Positions 46,754 to 57,377 of a DNA stretch of 64,000 nt are shown in pieces; the stretch's first letter is position 1, and each line of letters starts with the position of its first letter. The position numbers and the translations under genes are program-made. This stretch comes from Isoetes taiwanensis (lineage: Eukaryota > Streptophyta > Lycopodiopsida > Isoetales > Isoetaceae): NCBI GenBank assembly GCA_021234155.1, contig JAJEKV010000005.1, positions 1,997,294-2,061,293 on the forward strand, written 5' to 3'. The notes below the pieces were generated by a model. That model saw only the letters and a program-made list of their open reading frames with translations, did no database searches and was not told the DNA's origin.

Positions 46754-48439
46754 TGGCGTCCCCTACTCGACGTCACGGTGCACTCACCAGATACAAAAAG
46801 GAGTTCATCCCCATACCAGCTCCATGCTATCTGGGGCCCTCCACATGACACCGCAACCGTGGCGGGTTCCGATGGGAAGAGTGAAGGGGTCATTGTACCG
46901 CTCCCTCGGGGCCTACCTAGGCTGCGGGCGTAAACATACATGTCGCTGGCACATACATCAATATCCTATGACCATCACGAAGGATGGTCCTCCACATATC
47001 TGCATAGACAAAGATCGGCATTATCACATAGGGAATCCTACAAGGCTCGGACTCAAAGGGATGATCGACGGCTTGGTCACCGTTCATTCATTGCGGGCGA
47101 AATTCATGACAATGGATTTGGGCCGCATATGAACATGGCATAGGGTTGTCCACTCCATCCGCCCTCACGTGCACACTTTGCGAGTAGGTTGAAAAAGTGT
47201 TGGGACTTTGGCAGATTCCCGGCCGGTGCATAGCCAAAAGGGCTATTCACGGGTTCATCCTCCCGCCTCGGATGGGGCGGTAGGGATCCCTCCCTCCGTA
47301 GATCTACATCGACTCAAAGGTGACTAGAGGGCCACCGCCTTTGCCCTTATTATCAAACCCACTGAAAGTGAACACCACTCCGCGAGAGCCCATGCCTTGC
47401 TCCGGGCGGAACAGCAAAGCCATTAGACCTAATCACAATGATCCCCGGTAGGCTTTACACACACCGGAGGGGTCGTTCAAGAGTCGAGAACATGAACCTC
47501 CTTGTTAGCCAGTCACCCCCTTCACCCACAACCGAGGTGTGGTTCTTGTACCTGAGCCGAATCTATAGTGTGCTAGAGAGGCTACTCTAGGAGCATCTAC
47601 TACCAAGCTTTAGGTCTCTACCCTCCTTCCCAATACAAGGAGTTCATAGAGATACATCATCCATATACATCATAGCGAGAACTAAAGAACTATATCTAAT
47701 CTATATCATAGAGTTAGGTTCTTTAGTTAGAGGCTGGTATCTAGAGATCTAGAAAATTTTATGGGCAATTTAATAGGCTAAACCTCACGATTCTATGGTG
47801 AAATAGGGTTTAGACTATCTAATCACCAAATACGATCCTTGAGTGGCTCCTCCCTAACTGAGCTCGACCATCCCCGCTAAAAAGCGCTTGAATCAAGGGA
47901 ACCTAATGTTGCAATCCTCTCAAAAGAACTGGGAGGCGGTTTTTCTGTTGAGGCACCAAAACGAGTTCTAAAACCATAGAATCGAAATTGGGCAAGTTAG
48001 GGTTTCCTACCCTATATAGACAAGGGGGTTGGCTAGGGTTTCCAATTATCCCCTTTTGGCATGTGGGATAATTGGAAATGGGCCCACTGCCTTTAAGGGC
48101 TAGGTGGCCAAATGTGCCCACATGGAAATGTGTGCACCCAAATGTGCCCACATGGAAATGTGTGCACATTAATGAATGTGTACATTGGAGAATGTGCACA
48201 TTAATTGCACCTATGGGTGTGGCCCACTTGGCATGAAGTGGCCATATGGGAAAATGTGCATCTAAATGAATGTGCACATTGTTTAATGTGCACATTAATA
48301 AATCGCGACTCCTTGCATCGTTGCCCCCAGGGCTATTAGCCCTAGCTGCGTTGGGCGCACGCGTCGGTCGAGGTGTACGCCGCGTGGCGCATTATAGTAT
48401 ATAGATCCCTGGGCGTATCTTTGTCTTTGGAACGCCACA
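46754..48439 (-). repeat. 5' LTR (right copy)
   Basis: Collinear with 19,644-21,337 and ends GGAACGCCACA before the ATGTG duplication. Differences from the left copy cluster in C/G-rich words and are often short indels. The AATGTGCACATT block is at 48,108-48,302. Confidence 0.88.
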
Positions 48440-48444
48440 ATGTG

Positions 48445-49191
48445 GATGTTTTGTATCAGAGGGGGCAGGTTGGGTTAGATGACACTTAGGCCGCTTTCAG
48501 ATGTATTTGTGTCTTTTGCAGCACCAGACAATGTGGAAGGTGTTTCATACTATGTTCTCATGTGCACCAGGGAAAAACATGCATTGAAAGAAGATTCAAT
48601 TGATGACTATGGAAATGAATACTCTGCTGGCACTAGTGTCATTGGGTAAAAGCATGCTACGGTGTACCACTTTTGGAACCCTCAAAAGTACCTACACTGG
48701 GTACTTTTAAAACTAGTACTTTCTGTTTTTTCTTTCCATTAAAATCAATCGAAAATTTTTGAATTGAAGGTCAATAACATGTCAATCTATAGTACCAGAG
48801 GATAAGAATACTATTAGAGACTAATATAAATGAATTAACTCTCAAACGTATTTTTTATTGCAGCATTTATGCAAGTTCCCAGTACCCAGTGTTGGGTACT
48901 TTTCTGGGTAGTTTCGCACTCCCTAAAAAGTACTTTAGATGGTACACCCTAGCATGCTTTCACCCCATTGAAGGACAATATTATGAACTAATCCCAGGCT
49001 GCCACAATAAGTATAAACTGCTTCCTACTAAGAATGTTTTGGTACCTGCAGAATCTGTGATTGGGGTTCGAATCCCATTCAAGAAAGTAAAACATAAGCT
49101 GAAGGGGGCAACCACAGCATTTCACTTGCCAGATGAAGTCCATGAGACATTGTTATCACAACTTCTAGCAGTTGTAGATGACATGGACTAA
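48445..49191 (+). pseudogene. DDE-type transposase gene, C-terminal part
   Basis: It continues the gene interrupted at 19,643. The frame runs VDVLYQRGQ, then a probable intron ending TTTTGCAG at about 48,522. The last exon reads PDNVEGVSYYVLM, EKHALKEDSID and EYSAGTSV. That exon is split by a 322-bp MITE at 48,644-48,965. After it, EGQYYELIPGCHNKYKLLP, a hydrophobic/basic stretch and HLPDEVHETLLSQLL lead to TAA at 49,189. Removing the MITE and one CATT restores the frame exactly. The exact donor of the preceding intron is unclear in phase. Confidence 0.7.
48644..48965. mobile_element. 322-bp MITE inside the transposase exon, CATT duplication
   Basis: GGGTAAAAGCATGCTACGG at the left end; the inverted right end differs at a few bases (GGGTGAAAGCATGCTAGGG). 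CATT flanks both sides (48,640-48,643 and 48,966-48,969). Same family and length as 46,302-46,623. Confidence 0.9.
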
Positions 49192-49264
49192 GTCAGATCT
49201 GTAGTACTTTCCAGAAATATTGTAATACTTTGTTATAAGAACTGAAGAACTGGACTACTTTAGA

Positions 49265-49340
49265 AGTGCATTATGTACATCAATGTACATAAGATGTACA
49301 ACAGATGTACATCTTATGTACATCTGTTGTACATTCCAGA
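49265..49340. repeat. TGTACA inverted cluster after the transposase stop
   Basis: ATGTACATAAGATGTACA and ACAGATGTACATCTTATG make a dense set of seven TGTACA words, including a near-perfect inverted pair around 49,295-49,335. Confidence 0.75.
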
Positions 49341-50759
49341 AATATTATAAAAATTTGTTAAGTGTAAGTTGATTAGAGTTGATAAGTCATGGCAAAGATA
49401 AGAAATGGACATGTTTTCATGTACAAATGGTTGATATATTTATATTGTGGACATAAATACAACACACCCGAAAATGAGCATGGCTCATAATTCATGACCA
49501 AGCTTCAAAATGTCAGTAGGAGCCTGATATCTTATGACTATTGCATCATGTCATCAGTCTTATGACTATCTCATGACATATATTCATAACATTTGAATTT
49601 GTACATCAGTCAAAGTCTGTACCAACAATGGGCCAGTCGAGAGGCCAATAACATGATGGCAGTTTCTCCATTCCTTGCTCCGTATATTGACTAAATTTAG
49701 GCGTGAGAGCACCCAAATTCTTGCCATAGTTTGCCGGCAAAATGCATTCCACACCTCGACATATGCCATCTGCTGGCATTAGTCATTGGATGCTCTTTAC
49801 ATAAACTATACCATCTTCGCCATTTTGAATCCATTAAGCCATGGAATGAGCTTCATGACAAGCAATCTGTCACCGGCTAATATCGGTGTCCAAGAGAAAG
49901 GACATATGTAGCTTCCTACAGGATTCAAAGTGGATTTGTATCTTTAAGTGGCCGACGAATCTGTATGTCCATAGTACTTTCTGGGTACTCTTTCCATACC
50001 ACCGCTAATGGTTTCACAAACAACCCCTTTTGAGGTTCAAGAGGGGTGTTTGTGTGGCGGGGAGTCCAACATTGCTCCCGGTCAGAAACAAACTTGACTT
50101 TATGGAAAAAGCATCACAAATATGTTCCACAATTGGTTGAAGATTTTTAGAAGTGAGTGAATACCCGGATAGCAACATCAAACCCTTCTCTTACAAATGC
50201 TAACAGTTGATGATGCTAACCGGCTGCGATAAAATAACAACCCGCTCCCTATATTAAATTGAAGCTCATCTTTTACGGATCTAGTATCTTGAGTTAATAT
50301 TTTCATTCTTGTGCACACTCTTGCCCAACCACGAAATTTAAGTCAAAGATAATGAGCTTTCTCCACAATTAGATGATTCACCTGTCGACAAGAAAACACT
50401 TGAGATTCACAATTTATAATTACATTTGAGAAAACACATTGATAATTACACGATTGTTATTTACACGGTGTAAGTGAGACAAATAAATTATTTTTTCATT
50501 ACTTATTGAGTACAAAGAAGCTCGGAGCATGGCTCATACAAAACTGTAATTTACAAACAAGTCAAAGGGACTATCTACCACATTGTAGGAACAAGCTGCT
50601 TGTTATTCATCTCGCCTTCTACAATTAATGCCTCCATTAGATGATCCCTCGTGACTTGGCATAGGCATCGATGAACCAACCGGGTGTCATCTTATGGTGC
50701 ACAAATATTAGAGGACTATACCAACAAATAACTAATAGGAAAATAACATGTTCTACTTA

Positions 50760-53700
50760 CAAAAATGGAGCTTGGTACATTGCATCAACCATGGCATCTA
50801 TGAATTTGTGCATGTAAGCCACAATGTACATGCAAGGGTTCTTTGGTACTAGTTTAAAACATTTTAGGACCGAAACGTGGAGCATCAAAGTTCTTCCTAC
50901 CATGGTTTAAGGCTGCTTGGATCCGAGCATCATGTTATTGATTACAAGCTTATGAAACCTACAAAATTGCAATGTGAGAATAAATCAAGCATAAGAAATT
51001 GCAATATGAGAATAATCAAATCATAAACAAAACAGAAACTCATACTTACTTCTGGACCACTTTAGCATCGGGTACATAGCCTTTGACAGGAGAGAGGAGC
51101 TATATACTTGGGCTAGCTATAGATGGAAAAGAGCTTTTCAATGGACCAAATAAGCACAAGTATTGCCAATGCCACATTTGGGCCTTGCAGAATTGGAACA
51201 AATATGTATTGGCATCTTGCAATCAAAATGCCATCCAGCCCTTCCTTTATGTTAGTGTTATGTGCATCTGCCCCCCCGTTCTTGAGGGAATTCACAAAAT
51301 TTAAAGGTGTCCCACAAACCAGTAAAAACTTGTGTTTCCAATCGGATGGAAGATTTGCTACAAAGGTACACGCACACAAATCCGAATACATATTAATACA
51401 TAAGATGAGTGACTTAGGGAATGAAATAACATAAATATGTTGAAATGCTAGCCTACCTCCCAGAGACATCTACCATCTTAGAGGTCAAGTCCAGCTTCCA
51501 GCAGAACTCCTCAACATCACTTTGAAAGATAGAGGGTGCAGGCTTAGGAGGACAGTCCCTATAAGGAGTGAATGGAACCAACCTTTTCAGTCGGTTCACT
51601 AAAGTGTACAAGGAAACAACAGCATTAGCAAAAGAATATATCTATTGTAATCAATTGTATATTACTCACCTTGTAAATTCATCACCGCCTTGGCATCTTA
51701 CGTGGATGGGCCGCACCTTATTTATTATCACATCAATATTTGCTTGTAGATCCTCTTCTTCTTCTTCCTGGTTCGACTCGTAAGGATCGGGGATCGGCTT
51801 CCTTCCGCGACTGTGATCGTCCTATGTACAAAAAAAAAAATGGTTAATTATCATAAATCGAGATGTTTAACAAAAAACTAGTTCATCTTGGACATACCTC
51901 TTTCTAGGTGGTGGTGGCACTTTTTTGCCTGGAGATTTTCTTTTCGGAGGACATTCTTTTGTTGCTGGAGATTTTGCCTGTTTTTTTCCTCTTGGAGTGC
52001 CATCACCAGCATTCTTTTGCCTCCTCTTTGGAGTGGACTCAACTACCAACTCAACTTCCTCTTCCCTGGTATCTCCTGGGATAAAATCTGGATCATGTTC
52101 TTTGTAGCTTCTTACGAATGAGGGTCTAGAATGGGACCTACAGATGATCTTGGCCGAATCTCTTTCTTAGCTTCTCCAATTACTAATTGAGCACTTGATG
52201 ATGAAAGAGTTTTACATTGCGGCCATTGAAGGGTCTCGCACTTTGAAGCGCTTTAGCTTTCTCAAGTGCCATCCTCTCAATTTCCTCAACTTCACTTTGC
52301 CATGTTCGAGGAGGCACCTTTGGTGATGGTTCTATTAATCGCAATTGTAAATGTCATTGGTGATCCGAGCTGGAAGGTTGAGGGTCTCTGATTCGGTCCA
52401 CTTATTATGCTCAATAAAATCAGAAGAGAGTCGATCTGAGATGGCTCAAGAACATCAACCCATTAAAGCCGCTTACGGGATAGGAAAACACCTTATCGCA
52501 AAACAAACAAATGATCTAAATTTCAATAGACATAAAAGAACATGAAAACAGAACTAATGAGAAATATCCGGTACATTCCCGGCCAAGCATGTACATTTCA
52601 TGTACATAAAATGTACCAAATGTACGTAACTACATTTAACTATAGCCAAATGTACATGTACATGTTCCTCAATGTACATAGAGGTACATCAATGTACCCA
52701 GATGTACCCAGGTATCCAGTTAGGGAATGTAGATCTATGCCCAAAAAAAAACACATATATGTAAAAAATGCACATACTTATGAATCCATCTGCATGCACT
52801 CTAAAGATAAATGCATGTACATCTATTTGCGGATGTAGACTCCATTAGAGACATGTACAACCCCGATACAAGCGCAAATCCCAAGCTCAAAAAATAAAAG
52901 CATCAATAAACAAGCAAATATATGCCTATGTACCTCTGCTTACAGATGTACACTAAAAGTTATACATGTACAAGGAATAGCAATGCACTGAAAGCCATAC
53001 ATGTAGAACTATGCAGATTACAATAACAAATATGAATTAAGAGAAATATAAGTTTAAATTAGTTGAGAGCAATGCATACCTTTCCTGCACGGGGAAACCA
53101 AGCTGAATTCAATGCCCTCATCCCAGATGCAACCTTTTATGCAATTCTGTCTTTCATGGACGGATAACACAAGCGAAGAGGCAATAAGCATCTCTGCATG
53201 GAGCTAGCGACAACAAACCCGCTTTTAAGCAAAGCCTTGGCCACAACAGTACATGAACCGAATGTGATGAACTGCCTATAGAAGTAGCTCCTGAGGGTAG
53301 GGCCTCTGGTGCAGAACAATAGGTCCCCGCTCTCCCCATGAAATCCAAAATCAAAAATGCCTTTGTTTGAACCAATTCAATGCAATTAAGTTTTCCCTTT
53401 GCTTGTTCAATTGAGATTTCATGCCTTACGATGTCATGTTTGATAGTTGAGGATTTACCCGCTAGGGTCCTCTCAGAACGCCCGAAATGAGGGTTTTGGC
53501 AAGATCTTTGGCGGTCCTAGCCACGCCCATCCAATCAACAAGTCGTCCCTTCAAGTGAAGAGCAAATGCTCGGCAAAATAGGTAGAAATATAATGGTTTG
53601 TAACCCGCTTCTTGCCATAAACCAATTCATAATATTTAAAAATCATCTTTCCATGCGTTCGAATTCTCCCTTCCTTGAATCCTCGCTCGTTTTTTGGAGC

Positions 53701-53900
53701 TTCACCCCATACCTCGCTTCATAACCATCTCTAGATTGGGTATGTGGGCCTCCTGCATGTTTATCACGGAGGTCTTTGGCTTGGATCACCTCGGAACCCA
53801 AACGTAAACTCCTTGGAGGTAAAATTCCAACGCTTAAGCACCGGGTTCTTGCTTGGGGGCCGTGGTGATGAGCAAGCACTCATCCGGGGCGTTTTGGGGC
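50760..53900 (-). pseudogene. Second gene of the DNA transposon, possibly Ulp1-like protease
   Basis: Several splice-bounded minus-strand exons. One starts near 53,900 and contains FALHLKGRLVDWMGVARTAK (about 53,560). Another has QAKGKLNCIELVQTKAF (53,400-53,290). A basic, Pro-rich exon lies at 52,120-51,890 (NLS-like KSPATKECPPKRKSPGKK). An acidic exon is near 51,780, an exon with RLKRLVPFTPYRDCPP is near 51,590, and one with QYIFVPILQ and EKLFSIYS is near 51,230. The hydrophobic Y-I-F-V-P-I then E-K-L-F-S-I-Y pattern is like the core strands around the catalytic His of C48/Ulp1 peptidases, which many plant DNA transposons carry. The near-complementary PKNPCMYIVAYMHKFID (about 50,800) would hold the Cys. 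Frame breaks are frequent; the identification is tentative. Confidence 0.3.
52565..52990. repeat. TGTACA-rich stretch in the transposon's right half
   Basis: About fifteen TGTAC / GTACA words (for example CATGTACATTTCATGTACAT near 52,590) lie in intron-like AT-rich sequence. They mirror the clusters at 17.8 and 49.3 kb. Confidence 0.6.
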
Positions 53901-54155
53901 CATAGCTAGATGAAGAATTGGATCTAATTCAAGCGAGAGAAGGCGGTAGGCGGATAGTGAGCGAGAGGCAAACCAAGAAAGAATTTGGGAAAGAATTTCA
54001 AAATCCGATAATTAAGGGTTCGTAGTAGTGGATAGCCATTAATCATGGCGCACTAGCGGGTCATGATGACAGTTATTCCAAAATGTGCATTCGGTACATA
54101 TGTATATGTACAAAAAGGGATACATTTATAGACACCCTTTCATGCTTTTACCCTT

Positions 54156-54225
54156 GGCTATACTTGAACATGTAACCTTGGGTATGGTGATTTAAGGTCC
54201 GGTCACTAGACCATGTCCCTAAGAG
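54156..54225 (-). mobile_element. SINE-like fragment right of the DNA transposon
   Basis: Minus strand: TGGTCTAGTG (A box, 54,204-54,213) then GGTTACATGTTCAAG (B-box-like, 54,163-54,177), about 30 bp apart, as in a tRNA-derived head. No body or tail identified. Confidence 0.4.
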
Positions 54226-55074
54226 TATTTTCAATAAAATGGTGAGGAATCTCAACTTTCTTTTCTAGGCTAAAGTCCCCCTTCCCCCCTCCCCTTTTTT
54301 GGAGGACAATTTTTATTTACGAATCAAAATTATAACAACATGCAAAGACATGATTATAACCTCAGCAGACAAACTGATCCAACTGAGCACAACCATCTGT
54401 CTATGCATAAGAATGAACCTGAAGGTAAGTATGCCAGATCAATACTTTCTTCTCTTGCCCCATCAGGCCTTGCATCAGCTATTGAGCACGGCCTCTGTAG
54501 GCTTGTTGGGATCATACCTCCAGGAGGTAATGGATATGCGGACTCAGTTATGCCCCCCTGTCCGACATTAACCTCAGCTGTACTTGTGATTATGTATATA
54601 ACTGTGCAGTAGGTCAGCATCCTTATTGCTACTAAGGTTTTTCCCCCGAAAACCCTTCGGGGCGGGGGTTTTTTAATCCTGGTAGTAATACGCCTGCTGC
54701 TCTCTCTTTGTACTTGGGTCCCATAGGCCAGTTGATCTCCGTGGACGATAAAATCATATTCTATTCTATTCTTTTTTTCTCTAGACTAAAGTATTGCATT
54801 CTTTGTCTTGAATTTTCTTAACTTCCAATCTAAGACCTCACTCCATGATCCTTCACTCTTCTCACTAATAGGAATGGTTACATTATCTTGATCTTTGCTG
54901 TTCGTAGACAATAAAAATCCATCCATCCATTCATCCCTTCCCATCACTTTTTCGGATTACTTAAATACAACTAGCCTTCATTCTCCTTTGCAACTTATTT
55001 CAAAGCATTTCATGACATGTGAAGGTGTCTTCATCCATGCTTCTAACTTATGAAAGTAAATTTTGCATATTGTC
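54226..55074. other. Spacer with a GC hairpin
   Basis: No gene found. At 54,643-54,668 CCCCCG and CGGGGG pair around AAAACCCTTCGGGG, followed by a T-run, a strong hairpin of terminator shape. (ATTCT)n and T-rich ends at 54,760-54,780 suggest the remnant of a retroposon tail. Confidence 0.4.
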
Positions 55075-55089
55075 AAAGTTTAATATGCC

Positions 55090-57362
55090 CTGGCAGAGAA
55101 ATTGAAGCCGGTGTTGAGGAACCATTAGTAAGGTGCAGTCTGGGTTTGTCACTGGGAGGAACATTTTGAATAATGTTGTCGCAGCTTATGAGGGCCTTTA
55201 TTGGGCCAGGAGAACAGGTAAAGGCATTGCCTATCTTAAGCTTGACTTTGCCAAAGCTTCGATAGTGTCCATTGGGGAGTTCTTGTCCGCCATGATGTTA
55301 GCATTGGGTCAGGTCCACGCTTTACGAGATGTCCATGAAGTCATAGGTCGAGCAGGCTACGGTGGTGCCGGGGTGAACCCTCCTTGCCTTTTTCCCTTAG
55401 GCGGAGGGTGCGTCGGGTGCCCCTTTGGCACCGCTTTTTGTTTACGATTGTGGCGGAGGCCTCTGTCCCCTTGTTTTTGGCCGCAGTGGAGGGAGGGAGT
55501 GGTGGATGGGCTTCGGTTTGCGGGATGGTAGCCAGCCAGATTATTAACCGGTTGCCGATGACACTTTCCTCTTCTTGGTGGCGAAGAGAGAAATTTCTTA
55601 AATGTGAAGGGTTACTTTCTCCTTGATTTGGGCATTCTTCGAATTGGGGTAAATGCTCAAGATTATGGGCCCAAATGACTACTCCCCTTGTTTTGGCCTT
55701 ATTGTCTTGGAAGGTGCTTCGGGTAATGTGTGTACTAAGCTATTGGGTATTCCCTTTGGAGGGATGTTTCCATGGGGAGGGTGTGGGATGAGATTTTGTG
55801 GGGTTGCAAACACCTCAATTGGTGGAAGGGTAGCAAGTTGTCCATGGCGGGGTAGGATCACTATTGTCAAGTCGGTACTTTGTAGCACCCATGTGTATAC
55901 AAAGATCCGCCGGCGTCACTCTTGAGGGGTAAGATACTGAGCTTTGGATAAGATTGTTCGTAATTTTGTATGGGGCGAGGGGATGATGAAGGGCGGTTGT
56001 TAAAAAAACTTGGTGGAAGTGTCTCTCCCTCGGGGAGGATGGGGGGCTTGGCCATTATGGATTTGGCCTTTGCATAGTAAGGTGTTGGTCTCTAAGTTTG
56101 TTTGGAGCATTACATAGGATGGAGCATCTTCTCTTGGTCTTGTGGCAATGTTGTTCGCGATCTCTTAGCCATTATATGGTGTTTGGGAAGCCGTCATTGC
56201 ATGTGGGTTGCCACAGGCCTTTGTTGTATAGTCTCAGGCCTTTCCACATGCATTCCCTTTTCTCCGCGGGGGTGTTGCTTGGGCTTGGGATCATGTGTGT
56301 GCGCTCTTCCAGCTAAATTATGCCTCGGATTTATCACCACTCTTCTCCTTTCTTGTGGGTTCCTCTACCCCTGCAAGACTTGCCCTTGGCGCCATCGTGC
56401 ATGCTTCTGGCGCGGGCGTTGGAGGCAAGTTGTTGTGCTCACCTTGGAGGATTGGTATTGGGGTGGTCGGTAGCCGTGGGAGTTCTTTCGAGCTTCGCTT
56501 TTTAGCTGAGGGCGCTGACGGCTATCACGGGAACAAGTGGCGGGAGTATTCGCTACACATAGCTATAGTCCCTCAAGATGATGTGGTGGTGCGGTTTGGA
56601 AGGTTCATCCGGATATTGTGTCTTCTTGTTTTGTGCGGTCTTGTTACCAGTCTGGCTATTCATGACATCTTTGCCCCTTCGTGCAAGTGGTCTCTGCGGC
56701 TTTTCCCAGCTCGATGGCGCTTCGGTTTGGGCGTGGACATGGAGCTCCACTTCCCCAGCGAAGGTTAGGGTGCTTCGTGGCGGGTGGTGCACCGCTGTAT
56801 CGAGTGAATGCCCTTGTGGGTCGATTTTTAGGCGGGTATGAGCCCTCTACGCCTTGTTGTGGTCTTCATCGTTGAGATTGTGGAGCATTGTGCGGTTTTA
56901 TGCCCTCACTTGCGTGTCGCCTGGGATTGGGTTAGGGCTCTATTTCGGTGAGATTGGCTAGCCGGCGTTCTTTAACTTCATGTGTATCCTCGGGTGCTTG
57001 GCCGCCGTCGCGGCGAAGCCTTGCATCCGTCGGCCTGGTTGGTGTGGCTCATTTGGAAGCCGCGGAGGTTGTGGATCTTTCAGGGGATTCAGCAGCCTGC
57101 AACCTCTCTGATTCCTCGACTCAGGCACAAGCTATTTCAAAGCTTTCTGGTGTTAGAGCGGAAGTTTGCCATTTGGCGGGACTTCTTGGGTGTTGTAGAT
57201 GGTGATGGTCGGTTTGTACAGCAGTAGAGTTGCAGTTTTTTTGTGAGTTTGTTGTGGAGTGTCGAGGTATCGCTGTCTCTTTGGGGCAGTTCTCCTTCCT
57301 CCTCACTAGCTTTGTAACATTACTATTATTTTAATATATTGATGACACAATTCTTCAAAAAA
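55090..57362 (+). mobile_element. 5'-truncated L1-type LINE with 15-bp target duplication
   Basis: AAAGTTTAATATGCC occurs at 55,075-55,089 and 57,363-57,377, directly flanking the insert, whose 3' end is an A-run. The insert opens inside ORF2: LAEKLKPVL, then QSGFVTGRNILNNVVAAYEG and AYLKLDFAKA, the conserved first reverse-transcriptase motifs of plant L1 (usual Q-x-G-F-x-x-G-R and K-x-D-x-x-K-A). The Y-D after A is lost. Further frames to 57,230 hold the damaged C-terminal region. Frames shift repeatedly, so it is dead. Truncation during reverse transcription explains the missing 5' part. Confidence 0.88.
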
Positions 57363-57377
57363 AAAGTTTAATATGCC

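Larger units (their letters stand above)
19644..48439 (-). mobile_element. 28.8-kb chimeric LTR retrotransposon (Ty3/gypsy, chromovirus)
   Basis: The two LTRs bound the element. ATGTG at 19,639-19,643 and at 48,440-48,444 is the 5-bp target duplication. Ends are TGTGACGT...ACGTCACA. Orientation is minus: the primer site adjoins the right LTR and the polypurine tract the left. From the right the order is accessory ORF A, accessory ORF B, gag-pol (truncated in integrase), an 8.1-kb foreign block, then ORF A (partial), ORF B and complete gag-pol. The block 23,080-30,085 is collinear with 38,235-45,400, so the inside is partly duplicated. Taking the element out restores the transposase frame at ...AEND/VDVLYQ. 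Confidence 0.85.
16655..54153 (+). mobile_element. DNA transposon, 22-bp TIRs, TTGG target duplication
   Basis: The left end begins GGGTAAAAGCATGAAAGG, and the right end is its inverted repeat; the first 22 bp match exactly. TTGG directly flanks both sides (16,651-16,654 and 54,154-54,157). Removing the nested LTR element and the MITE leaves about 8.4 kb, a normal size for an autonomous element. It holds a plus-strand DDE-type transposase gene and a minus-strand gene. TGTACA words are abundant near both gene ends and may be binding sites. Of known superfamilies, Academ has 3-4-bp duplications and is a candidate, but I cannot confirm it. Confidence 0.85.

Noticed and set aside
54354-54620. Overlapping 88-90-codon ORFs on both strands
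   Set aside because: No domain, no splice support, and surrounding features of a retroposon tail.
54643-54668. Rho-independent terminator
   Set aside because: The hairpin plus T-run has the shape, but the genome is eukaryotic, so only the structure is reported.
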